From UBA11710 sp049287025 (GTDB lineage: Bacteria > Patescibacteriota > Patescibacteriia > Magasanikbacterales > UBA922): a stretch of DNA of 28,916 nt. The DNA is taken from NCBI GenBank assembly GCA_049287025.1, contig JBAQFA010000003.1, forward strand, positions 1 to 28,916, given 5' to 3'. The position numbers and the translations under genes were made by a program. The notes under the pieces were generated by a model. The model worked only from the letters and a program-made list of their open reading frames with translations. It searched no databases and was not told where the DNA came from. How positions within the stretch are numbered: position 1 is the stretch's first letter; every line of letters starts with the position of its first letter. Shown one piece after another: positions 1 to 5,868 of this stretch.

Positions 1-695
1 GCAATAAACATATCTAATCCAGAAATAATTTTTGCCCCACATTTTTCTGCTTCAATTAATAAATTGGTTTTGATTGGATTATATATCACATCAAATATTG
101 TGTGTTTATTTGTTAGAAAATTTTTATCAATCGGCATATTATCATCTGGATACATTCCAATTGATGTAGTATTAATAATAATATCAATCTCTTCACTTTT
201 CAAATTTTCCATTTCCACCACTTCACCACCAAAATCTTTTTTTAATATTTCGGCTTTATCTCTCGTGCGATTAATATAAAATAAATTTCCCTCATTATTA
301 CTTATATAGTAAGCCACTGGTCTAGCTACTCCACCAGCCCCAATTATTAAAACATTTTTATTTTTTATGTCTACATTATGTAGAACATATTCTATTCCAT
401 ACACATCAGTATTATAGCCAGTCAACTTTCCATTTTTATTAATCACTGTATTAACCGCCCCAATCTTTTTTGCCACTCCGTCAACTTCATCTAAATGCTG
501 TATTATACTTTGTTTGTGAGGCATAGTGACAGACACCAATTCATATTTCTTTTCTTTAATTTCCTTTACTAAAAAATCTATATCATCTGATTCAAACTTT
601 ATAAATTCATTTTCAATATCAAGCAAACGGTACAATTCATTATGCAATACCGGACTCAAACTATGTTCTAATGGGTAACCTATAACTGCATTCAT
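1..695 (-). CDS. aroE: Shikimate dehydrogenase, 3' end cut by window edge
   Basis: NADPH-dependent reduction of 3-dehydroshikimate to shikimate in the cytoplasm. The reading frame opens at ATG 695 and stays open to base 1, giving 231 residues of a family that is usually about 270-285 long. Family signatures appear in order: GYPLEHSLSP near residue 6 (substrate site), VTMPHK with the catalytic Lys at 61, GAVNTV, GYNTD with the catalytic Asp at 97, the nucleotide-binding GAGGVARP near 119, an NRT motif after the next beta strand, NTTSIGM, and GLDMF at the cut end. It is the last visible gene of aroA-aroK-aroQ-aroE and lies 84 bases after aroQ across a repeat-filled gap. Identity is secure; only the last few dozen residues are missing. 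Confidence 0.95.
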   Translation of the reverse strand, partial: MNAVIGYPLEHSLSPVLHNELYRLLDIENEFIKFESDDIDFLVKEIKEKKYELVSVTMPHKQSIIQHLDEVDGVAKKIGAVNTVINKNGKLTGYNTDVYGIEYVLHNVDIKNKNVLIIGAGGVARPVAYYISNNEGNLFYINRTRDKAEILKKDFGGEVVEMENLKSEEIDIIINTTSIGMYPDDNMPIDKNFLTNKHTIFDVIYNPIKTNLLIEAEKCGAKIISGLDMFI

Positions 696-711
696 ATTAT
701 TTAACAATATT

Positions 712-790
712 TATATAGATACACGAATCTAACGAATTAAACTAATCAAAACTGATCCGTTCAAATTCGTTAAATCAGTTCAATCTGTGT
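712..790. repeat. Dispersed short-word repeat between aroE and aroQ
   Basis: Degenerate copies of words such as AATCTGT, GATCCGTT and AAATCAGTT fill the gap. The same vocabulary recurs at 3106-3231. The repeat overlaps the 3' end of aroQ, whose last codons (Asn-Thr-Asp-stop) are read from it, so the repeat seems to have set where aroQ ends. Confidence 0.5.
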
Positions 791-1226
791 TTCTATCTAA
801 TCTTTCAATAAGTAATTTTAATCCCTCAATATAACCTTGCTCTTTTTTTCCACTAATTTTTTCAATACAAGCGGGCGCTGTCACAGAAATTTTTCGCCAC
901 TCTTCCCGATTGTCGACATCAGATAAGTGAACCTCTACACAAGGTAAACCAGTATCTACCAAACAATCATGCAAAGCATAACTATAATGAGTCAAAGCTC
1001 CTGGATTAATAATAATTCCACTAGCGTAAACACTATTTTCTTGAATAAAATCAATCAATTTTCCTTCGTGGTTAGACTGAAAAACTAAAACTTGCATATC
1101 TAATTCTGTCGCTTTTTCTTTTACCAAATTTTCTAATTTTTCCAAAGTCAAATCACCATAATGATTTTTATCTCTTAGCCCAAGCAAATTTAAATTTGGT
1201 CCATGCACTAATAATATTTTTTTCAT
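780..1226 (-). CDS. aroQ: 3-dehydroquinate dehydratase, type II
   Basis: Converts 3-dehydroquinate to 3-dehydroshikimate by the type II (trans-elimination) route. The 148 residues match the usual length of this small dodecameric enzyme. Visible signatures are HGPNLNLLG (8-16), the lid Arg at 18 and catalytic Tyr at 23 (NHYGDLTL), QSNHEGKLID (50-59), the INPGALTHYSYAL substrate loop (73-85) and the catalytic His at 100 in VEVHLSDVDNREEW. The ATG overlaps the aroK stop by four bases (ATGA), so translation is probably coupled. The C-terminal few codons come from a dispersed repeat. Function is secure. Confidence 0.96.
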   Translation of the reverse strand: MKKILLVHGPNLNLLGLRDKNHYGDLTLEKLENLVKEKATELDMQVLVFQSNHEGKLIDFIQENSVYASGIIINPGALTHYSYALHDCLVDTGLPCVEVHLSDVDNREEWRKISVTAPACIEKISGKKEQGYIEGLKLLIERLDRNTD

Positions 1227-1750
1227 ATTTTTAGATTAACTTTTATTTGATCTACAGCATTTTGGATCGAACCATCATTTTCAATCGTAGTCTCGGCAAT
1301 TGATTCAAACACTGGGATTCTTTCTTCCCAAATATTTAGAAAAGTTTCAAAATCATCACCATTGTCCGGGAAAAAAGCTGGTTTGCCATTGACCATGATT
1401 CGTTCAAATACAATCCCCCGTGGCGCCACCACATGTACAACTCTATGCTCTGAAATCAATCGCCTATTTTCTTCATCTAGCGGTGTTCCACCACCTACCG
1501 AGATTATTTTTTCATTTTTTTCCTGCAAAAGCAAATTTTCCAAAACCTGTTTTTCTAAACTACGAAAATGCTCTGCGCCAAGTTCATTCATAATTTGTCG
1601 ACAATTCAATGACTGGTTAGTATCATGACAATGTTTTTGTTCTATTAAGTTGTCTAAGTCAACATGCGAACACTCTAACTCATCAGCCAATTTTTGTCCA
1701 ATGGCAGATTTGCCTACATGTTTAAAACCAATTAAAATTATATGTTTCAT
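1223..1750 (-). CDS. aroK: Shikimate kinase
   Basis: Phosphorylates shikimate at O3 using ATP. The 175-residue protein has a P-loop GFKHVGKS (8-15), the shikimate-binding Asp in HVDLDNLIE, the FRxLE motif containing the second substrate Arg (LGAEHFRSLEKQVL), and VGGGTPL (the Walker B-like Gly-Gly-Gly). The lid region reads GKPAFF where the family normally has an Arg-Pro pair (RPLL, or RPAY in fungal AROM proteins), so the ATP-contacting lid Arg is replaced by Lys. It sits 59 bases after aroA and overlaps aroQ by four bases. Identity as a shikimate kinase is strong; the lid change is a small departure that need not abolish activity. Confidence 0.93.
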   Translation of the reverse strand: MKHIILIGFKHVGKSAIGQKLADELECSHVDLDNLIEQKHCHDTNQSLNCRQIMNELGAEHFRSLEKQVLENLLLQEKNEKIISVGGGTPLDEENRRLISEHRVVHVVAPRGIVFERIMVNGKPAFFPDNGDDFETFLNIWEERIPVFESIAETTIENDGSIQNAVDQIKVNLKI

Positions 1751-1809
1751 ATTAAATAGTTAAAAAGTCTTTAAAGTCAAAAGTCCATAAAGTCATACTT
1801 GATATGAAC

Positions 1810-3105
1810 TTATTTGACTAAATTTATCTTACATCCCAATTCATTCATCAATTCCACAAAATTAGGAAAGGTTTTGTTTATTGCTTCGGCTGTAGAAATA
1901 ATTGTCTCGCCTTGAGCCATTAAACCTGCCAAAGATAAAGCCATTACTGTACGATGGTCACCATAGCCATCAACCTCCGCGCCATGTAATAAACTTGTTT
2001 TTATTATTAAGCCATCAGATTTTTCTTCTACATTAGCACCCATGGCCTTGAGACCAATGGCCATTGATTTTATTCTATCAGTTTCTTTCAATCGCGCCTG
2101 AGCTACATTGATAATTTTTGTCTCGCCCATGGCTTGAGTAGCCACTACAGCCAGAGTTGGCACCATATCCGGGATACCATTGGCATCAATCGTGATGCCC
2201 TGCAAAGGCTGTCCGCCTTTGATTAATAATTCGGAATTATTAATCATGATATCCGCGCCCATAGCTTGTAAAATTTCAATCAATCTTTTGTCACCCTGAC
2301 AATCATCCATATCAATGCCTTGCAATCGTACTTCTCCGGGAATTAAAACGGCTACGGACAAGGGATAAGATAAAGAAGAAAAATCTGCTAGAATCTGTTT
2401 AGTAAACGACCGGTAGTATTGTCCGCAAGGAATTTTAAAAATATCTTTTTTGTCTTCTCTTATATGATCAATTTTTATGCCTAATTCTTTTAGCCACGCC
2501 AAAGTCATATCCAAATATGGCCGTTCGTGCAAATCATGTACAGTAATTTCTGAATCAATTTGTGCCAATGGTAATGAAATAAGCAAAGCCGAAATAAATT
2601 GTGAAGTTAAACCATTTACCTCGGCTTTGCCTCCCATTAATTTTCCCGATATTTTTACTGGACAAGTGCCAGTGTTTTCTAAACATTCTATTTTTAAACC
2701 TAAATTTGTCAGAGCTTCTAATAAAGAATTAAGTGGACGTTGTTTCATCTGTTCACCACAATCAACTATGATTGGATTATCAAAATCTTTTCTCAAGCCT
2801 AAAATTGGTAAAAGAAAACGCGTGGCAATGCCAGAATTTCCTGTATTTATTTTTGTCTGATCAAAAACCAATGGTATGCCTTGGCTTTGAATTACTAAAG
2901 AATTATCAACTTGAAAAATTTTTACTCCCAAATCTTCACAAACTTTGATTGCTGTTTCAGTATCATCAGAAACCAAAGGATTGATCAAAATGGATGAACC
3001 TTGAGCCAGGCAAGCAAAAAACAACGCCCGAATCGTTTGTGATTTTGAAGCAGGTGGCGTCACTTGCCCACTAACTTTGTCAATTTTTGATACTACTAAT
3101 TTCAT
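1810..3105 (-). CDS. aroA: EPSP synthase (3-phosphoshikimate 1-carboxyvinyltransferase)
   Basis: Joins shikimate-3-phosphate and phosphoenolpyruvate to make EPSP, the sixth step of the shikimate pathway. Length (431 residues) is normal. Substrate motifs are present: PASKSQTIR with Lys21, Ser22 and Arg26; GNSGIATR (89-96); a QRPLNSLL strand; TSQFISALL; IPDMVPTLA with the catalytic Asp; RLKETDRI with the catalytic Glu; and GDHRTVMAL. In the glyphosate-contact loop the E. coli sequence GTAMRP is GIATRF here, so the residues equivalent to Thr97 and Pro101 are Ile93 and Phe97. It is the first structural gene of the aro operon, 127 bases downstream of the attenuator terminator. Confidence 0.96.
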   Translation of the reverse strand: MKLVVSKIDKVSGQVTPPASKSQTIRALFFACLAQGSSILINPLVSDDTETAIKVCEDLGVKIFQVDNSLVIQSQGIPLVFDQTKINTGNSGIATRFLLPILGLRKDFDNPIIVDCGEQMKQRPLNSLLEALTNLGLKIECLENTGTCPVKISGKLMGGKAEVNGLTSQFISALLISLPLAQIDSEITVHDLHERPYLDMTLAWLKELGIKIDHIREDKKDIFKIPCGQYYRSFTKQILADFSSLSYPLSVAVLIPGEVRLQGIDMDDCQGDKRLIEILQAMGADIMINNSELLIKGGQPLQGITIDANGIPDMVPTLAVVATQAMGETKIINVAQARLKETDRIKSMAIGLKAMGANVEEKSDGLIIKTSLLHGAEVDGYGDHRTVMALSLAGLMAQGETIISTAEAINKTFPNFVELMNELGCKINLVK

Positions 3106-3231
3106 ACATATCTGTGTAATCTGTTTTAATTAGACTACCCACAATGATAGTCTATAACAGGCGGGTTTAATCAATGTTATATCTGTTTAAATTATCAGTG
3201 AAATCTTTATAAATCTGTTTAAATCAGTGTT
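3106..3231. repeat. Dispersed ATCTGTTTAAAT-type repeats in the aroA 5' untranslated region
   Basis: Repeated words (ATCTGTGTAATCTG, ATCTGTTTAAATTATCAGTG, ATCTGTTTAAATCAGTG) fill the space between the attenuator terminator and aroA. They resemble the words at 712-790. No gene, strong promoter or ribosome-binding site was seen here. Confidence 0.5.
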
Positions 3232-3262
3232 AAAAAAAAGAACCTCGTTGCCGAGGTCCTTG
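3232..3262 (-). terminator. Attenuator terminator of the aro operon
   Basis: Read on the minus strand, the stem AAGGACCTCG pairs with CGAGGTTCCTT (one bulged base) around a GCAA tetraloop and is followed by eight U. It lies between a Phe/Tyr leader peptide and aroA. The left arm (CCUCGGC, 3257-3251) can instead pair with GCCGAGG just after the leader stop (3297-3291). Confidence 0.9.
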
Positions 3263-3297
3263 TATTTTATTTATTATACACGAACAAGCCCTCGGCC

Positions 3298-3348
3298 TAG
3301 AGGTTAACAAAGTAAAAGAAATAAAAGGCTTTGTTCATATTTTTCATA
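3298..3348 (-). CDS. Aro operon leader peptide, Phe/Tyr-rich (16 aa)
   Basis: A 16-codon frame from ATG 3348 to TAG 3298 encodes MKNMNKAFYFFYFVNL. Six consecutive codons (UUU UAU UUC UUU UAC UUU) are Phe or Tyr. Position, length and composition match attenuator leader peptides such as PheL. There is no Shine-Dalgarno sequence; the predicted start site of transcription is only a few bases before the ATG, so it may be translated as a near-leaderless message. An alternative internal start is the Met at codon 4. It is a sensor of charged tRNA-Phe and tRNA-Tyr, not a functional protein. Confidence 0.88.
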
Positions 3349-3357
3349 GTATAGGTA

Positions 3358-3386
3358 TATTGCCATAGCAAAATAAAAAAGTCAAA
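3358..3386 (-). promoter_or_regulatory. Promoter of the aro leader/aro operon
   Basis: TTGACT at 3386-3381 and CAATAT at 3363-3358 are separated by 17 bases, with an extended -10 TG one base upstream. The leader ATG begins 9 bases after the -10 box. The promoter starts 23 bases after the stop of the SerK-like gene, so transcripts from trpB2 could also run into the attenuator. Confidence 0.7.
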
Positions 3387-3409
3387 ACTGCTGTGGACAA
3401 CTATTAATT

Positions 3410-3757
3410 CTATCTTACAACCAAATGTCGGGTAGTTTTCTGGGGTAGAATAATATTTTTACTCGCCAAATACAAAACCATTTCCTTTATAATATGGCTA
3501 GACAGATTTTTATGGCGCAGACTTACTTCCACTTTTTTGTAATCTACCAGTCTCGCTGGGATTTTTTCATAGCCCAATTTTTTCATAGCTTCTACCCGAT
3601 GATGCCCATCCAGAATTACCAAAGTATTTTTTTCTACTAAAATTGGCTCAGTAAATTTTCCGGCCTTTTTTATCATTGCCACCACTTCTACCACGCGTTT
3701 AGCTGAAATATGCTCGTGGGGTTTCAGACTATTAATTGTAAGTAATTTAATTTTCAT
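3410..3757 (-). CDS. Short SerK/SbnI-like ParB-fold protein, possible free-serine kinase
   Basis: A 115-residue ParB/Srx-fold protein from ATG 3757. Three motifs stand out: KPHE with Glu15, DGHHR (50-54) with LGYEKIPARLVDY after it, and KTTRH (107-111) near the C-terminus. From memory, the ADP-dependent serine kinase SerK of Thermococcus kodakarensis has the same set (KPHE with catalytic Glu30, DGHHR, and KTTRH near its end), and SbnI of Staphylococcus is a related free-serine kinase. SerK and SbnI are about 240-250 residues, so this would be a stripped-down form without the middle region. SerK makes O-phospho-L-serine. It follows trpB2 across a palindromic element whose end supplies GGAGG in front of an alternative ATG at 3766. 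A DNA-binding ParB-like regulator is the alternative reading. Confidence 0.6.
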   Translation of the reverse strand: MKIKLLTINSLKPHEHISAKRVVEVVAMIKKAGKFTEPILVEKNTLVILDGHHRVEAMKKLGYEKIPARLVDYKKVEVSLRHKNLSSHIIKEMVLYLASKNIILPQKTTRHLVVR

Positions 3758-3768
3758 AGAATGCATTT

Positions 3769-3857
3769 TCCTCCCCCTTTTTAAGGGGGAGGCCAGGAGG
3801 GGGTTGCTTGGAATAAGGAACCCCTCCCCAACCCTCCCCTTAAAAATGGGAGGGCTT
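3769..3857. repeat. C/G-rich palindromic MITE-like element between trpB2 and the SerK-like gene
   Basis: CCTCCCCCTTTTTAAGGGGG and a second CCCCTCCCC...GGGAGG block form nested inverted repeats. A related element lies at 5448-5558, so trpB2 is bracketed by two copies. Read through on the minus strand it gives a spurious N-terminal extension to the SerK-like gene, and its edge donates a GGAGG sequence just before that gene. Confidence 0.6.
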
Positions 3858-3861
3858 AATA

Positions 3862-5178
3862 TCACTTCAACTTTCCACCCAAAAAATCCTCATACCCTTT
3901 TAGATCCAAAAACCCATGTCCTGATAAATTAAACAAAATTGTTTTTGATTCACCACTCTCTTTACATTTCAAGGCTTCATCTATTGCTGCCTTGATCGCA
4001 TGGGTAGACTCTGGCGCGGGAATTATCCCTTCAGCTCGAGCAAAATCTACTCCAGCTTGGAATACTTCAGTTTGTTCATAAGCTCGCGCAGTCATTAGCC
4101 CTTCATGATGAATAAATGAAACCAGTGGCGCCATACCATGATAACGCAGGCCCCCAGCATGAATGGGCGAAGGAATAAAATCTGATCCAAGCGTATACAT
4201 TTTCAAGAGTGGTGTCATTTGGGCAGTGTCACCAAAATCATATTTATATTCACCCTTGGTCAAAGTTGGACAAGAGGCTGGCTCCACACCAATTATTTCC
4301 AGGTTCTTAACCTTACCAGATAATTTATCTGCTAAAAATGGAAAAACTATGCCCGCAAAATTACTGCCCCCACCACAACAACCAATTACAATATCAGGGT
4401 AATCATTAGCAATTTGCATTTGTTTTTGGGCTTCCAAACCAATAATTGTTTGGTGAAGAAGAACATGATTTAAAACTGAACCCAAAGCGTACTTGGCCGT
4501 TCCGCCAGATTTAACTACACCTTCCAGAGCTTCGGAAATAGCAATTCCCAAACTACCTGGTGTATCAGGATGTTCAGCTAGCACTTTTTTACCATAATCA
4601 GTTTTGGTTGATGGGCTAGGGTCAGCCGTCGCCCCAAACATATTCATAATTACTCGACGATAAGGTTTGTTTTCATAAGAAGTCTTGACCATAAACACCT
4701 CACACTCCAAACCAAAATAATTACAAGCAATACTCAAAGCCGAACCCCACTGCCCCGCGCCAGTTTCAGTTATTAATTTTTTTACACCCGCTTGTTTATT
4801 ATAATAAGCTTGAGTTAAGGCAGTATTTAATTTGTGTGAACCAGTCGCATTACCACCTTCGTATTTGTAATAGATCTTGGCTGGCGTACCCAAAAACTTT
4901 TCTAATCTATGAGCCCGATGCATTGGCGATGGCCGATACATTTTATAAATTTCATGTACTTCTTCTGGCACAGGGACAAATTCATCCAAGGTCATTTCTT
5001 GTTCAATCAAAGCCATGGGAAATATTGGTGTCAAATCGGCTGGTCCAGCTGGTTGTTTTGTTCCGGGGTGTAAAGGTGGATCAGGCAGTTTGCCTAGATA
5101 TTTCTGAAAATAATACATGATATTTAAATATTCTTTAGGAATATCTTTTTCTTCTAAATTGATTTTGTAATTGTTCAT
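3862..5178 (-). CDS. trpB2: Tryptophan synthase beta chain, TrpB2 type
   Basis: PLP enzyme that condenses indole with an activated serine to make tryptophan. The 438-residue protein belongs to the long TrpB2 (TrpB-related) subfamily: an N-terminal extension before YRPSPMHRAHRLE, then YYKYEGGNATGSHKLNTA with the PLP Lys at 116, ETGAGQWG (138-145, Glu138 matching catalytic Glu109 of TrpB1), the phosphate-binding GGGSN loop and a SGHGFLD C-terminal motif. TrpB2 enzymes work without TrpA, and characterised members have been reported to prefer O-phospho-L-serine. No trpA is in the window. ATG 5178 is chosen because the upstream in-frame sequence is repeat DNA. The gene follows a Trp attenuator and is followed by a SerK-like gene. 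Confidence 0.94.
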   Translation of the reverse strand: MNNYKINLEEKDIPKEYLNIMYYFQKYLGKLPDPPLHPGTKQPAGPADLTPIFPMALIEQEMTLDEFVPVPEEVHEIYKMYRPSPMHRAHRLEKFLGTPAKIYYKYEGGNATGSHKLNTALTQAYYNKQAGVKKLITETGAGQWGSALSIACNYFGLECEVFMVKTSYENKPYRRVIMNMFGATADPSPSTKTDYGKKVLAEHPDTPGSLGIAISEALEGVVKSGGTAKYALGSVLNHVLLHQTIIGLEAQKQMQIANDYPDIVIGCCGGGSNFAGIVFPFLADKLSGKVKNLEIIGVEPASCPTLTKGEYKYDFGDTAQMTPLLKMYTLGSDFIPSPIHAGGLRYHGMAPLVSFIHHEGLMTARAYEQTEVFQAGVDFARAEGIIPAPESTHAIKAAIDEALKCKESGESKTILFNLSGHGFLDLKGYEDFLGGKLK

Positions 5179-5184
5179 ATAGTA

Positions 5185-5300
5185 AGGAATAAAGAATAAG
5201 GAGTAAGCCTGCCCGCAATGCAAGTCCCAATAAAATCGGGATTGCAGGCGGGGAGTAAACCCTTCGACTCCCTTCATAAATTCAGGGTCGCTCAGGGTAA
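5185..5300. repeat. Palindromic and word repeats in the trpB2 leader
   Basis: Three pieces sit between the attenuator and trpB2: GGAATAAAGAATAAGGAGTAA-type words, an imperfect palindrome with arms at 5208-5219 and 5241-5252 (CCTGCCCGCAAT / ATTGCAGGCGGG), and a CCCTTCGACTCCCTTC...TCGCTCAGGGT palindrome at 5260-5299. No gene or clear ribosome-binding site was seen. Confidence 0.55.
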
Positions 5301-5302
5301 AT

Positions 5303-5325
5303 AAAAAACCGCCCAGGTTGAGCAG
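5303..5325 (-). terminator. Attenuator terminator of trpB2
   Basis: On the minus strand CTGCTCA (5325-5319) pairs with UGGGCGG (5315-5309) around an ACC loop, with two G-U pairs, followed by six U. The left arm also pairs with the upstream segment GUUGAGUAG (5361-5353), giving a competing antiterminator. Confidence 0.85.
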
Positions 5326-5356
5326 TCATTTTGAAATAAAAAAACAAAACTACTAC

Positions 5357-5395
5357 TCAACGCCAGGAGTAGTGCCACCAACTAACATGATTCAT
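5357..5395 (-). CDS. trpL: Trp leader peptide (12 aa)
   Basis: ATG 5395 to TGA 5357 encodes MNHVSWWHYSWR: three Trp codons in twelve, two of them adjacent. Trp is normally about 1% of residues, so the cluster is diagnostic together with the overlapping alternating hairpins. The -10 box ends five bases before the ATG, so the message is probably leaderless. It senses charged tRNA-Trp. Confidence 0.9.
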   Translation of the reverse strand: MNHVSWWHYSWR

Positions 5396-5400
5396 TGTAC

Positions 5401-5429
5401 AGATAACATTTGTCATAATAAATTTTCAA
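5401..5429 (-). promoter_or_regulatory. Promoter of trpL-trpB2
   Basis: TTGAAA (5429-5424), 17-base spacer, TTATCT (5406-5401). The -10 box ends five bases before the trpL ATG, so transcription should start at or next to the A of the ATG. Confidence 0.6.
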
Positions 5430-5447
5430 TTTACAATTTTCATCATA

Positions 5448-5558
5448 GCTCCTCCCCTATGAGGGGAGGCGGACACGAAGTGCCGGTGGGGTCTGCAGTA
5501 AAAACAAATTTTATATCACAGAACGACCCCCTCTAACTCCCCCTTATAGGGGGAGAAC
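5448..5558. repeat. C/G-rich palindromic MITE-like element between trpR and trpL
   Basis: Ends with CTCCTCCCCTATGAGGGGAG on one side and CTCCCCCTTATAGGGGGAG on the other, with GAAGTGCCGGTGGGGT inside. It belongs to the same family as 3769-3857. It touches the trpR stop and could terminate or separate trpR from the trpL promoter, although there is no U-run. Confidence 0.6.
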
Positions 5559-5560
5559 TA

Positions 5561-5845
5561 TTACTTTCCAGAAAACAAGTCTAAAATTTTTCTGAATCCC
5601 CCTTTTTTATTTTTTAATTCTTTGGCGCCACGAGTGACAGTCGCAATCCCTACTCCAAGATTCTTCGCTACTTCTCTTTGCGATACGCCTTTGTCTAGTT
5701 GTTTTATAATCTGCAATCGCTTGGGTAATTCTTCTATCTCAGCGCCAGTTAATAAATCAGCCAAAAAATCATTCATGGTCGCTTCATCCTTGATATTCGC
5801 CAAGACTTTGACTAATTCTTTTTTGTAGATGTCTAATTTATTCAT
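5561..5845 (-). CDS. trpR: Trp repressor
   Basis: Dimeric helix-turn-helix repressor activated by L-tryptophan. The 94-residue protein aligns with E. coli TrpR through LTGAEIEELPKRLQIIKQL and the recognition region SQREVAKNLGVGIATVTRG. The three Trp-contact residues of E. coli TrpR (Thr44, Arg54, Arg84) correspond to Thr33, Arg43 and Arg72, so Trp binding is expected, which separates it from the YerC/YecD relatives. It stands directly upstream of the trpL-trpB2 unit, an order like the chlamydial trpRBA operon, and a palindromic site covers its own promoter. It very likely represses itself and possibly distant trp genes. Confidence 0.93.
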   Translation of the reverse strand: MNKLDIYKKELVKVLANIKDEATMNDFLADLLTGAEIEELPKRLQIIKQLDKGVSQREVAKNLGVGIATVTRGAKELKNKKGGFRKILDLFSGK

Positions 5846-5846
5846 A

Positions 5847-5868
5847 TCGTACTAGTACAATAGTACAA
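5847..5868. promoter_or_regulatory. Probable TrpR operator over the trpR promoter
   Basis: A perfect palindrome GTACTAGTAC (5849-5858) followed by AATAGTAC forms overlapping CTAG/GTAC half sites. It closely resembles the enterobacterial TrpR operator core (GTACTAGTT-AACTAGTAC). It overlaps the -10 box and predicted start site of trpR, the position expected for autorepression. Confidence 0.75.

Larger units (their letters stand above)
3232..3348 (-). promoter_or_regulatory. Phe/Tyr transcription attenuator of the aro operon
   Basis: Four alternating RNA segments are visible on the minus strand. Segment 1 (GAACAAAGCC, 3337-3328) lies inside the leader reading frame and can pair with GGCUUGUUC (3291-3283) with one bulge. 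Segment 2 (GCCGAGG, 3297-3291) can pair perfectly over 7 bp with segment 3 (CCUCGGC, 3257-3251). Segment 3 is also the left arm of the terminator. A ribosome stalled on the aromatic codons would cover segment 1, free segment 2, form the 2:3 antiterminator and let polymerase into aroA. With Phe and Tyr plentiful, the ribosome reaches the stop codon, covers segment 2 and the terminator forms. The logic follows the enterobacterial pheA and trp attenuators; the structures are seen, the in vivo behaviour is inferred. Confidence 0.85.
5303..5395 (-). promoter_or_regulatory. Trp transcription attenuator
   Basis: Segments on the minus strand: 1 = ACUACUC (5373-5367), immediately after the tandem Trp codons; 2 = GUUGAGUAG (5361-5353), overlapping the leader stop; 3 = CUGCUCAAC (5325-5317); 4 = UGGGCGG (5315-5309) plus U6. 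Segment 1 pairs with 2 (ACUACUC/GAGUAGU, 7 bp), 2 with 3 (9 bp, one G-U), 3 with 4 (terminator). A ribosome stalled for lack of Trp-tRNA would cover segment 1, favour 2:3 and allow transcription of trpB2. This is the same architecture as the E. coli trp attenuator in under 100 bases. Structures are seen directly; regulation is inferred. Confidence 0.88.

Noticed and set aside
3758..3865. N-terminal extension of the SerK-like protein up to 3865
   Set aside because: It is translated from the palindromic repeat element and is not part of the conserved fold.
5390..5410. TrpR operator at the trpL promoter
   Set aside because: Only a single half-site-like GTACAAT is found there; no palindrome comparable to the one at trpR.
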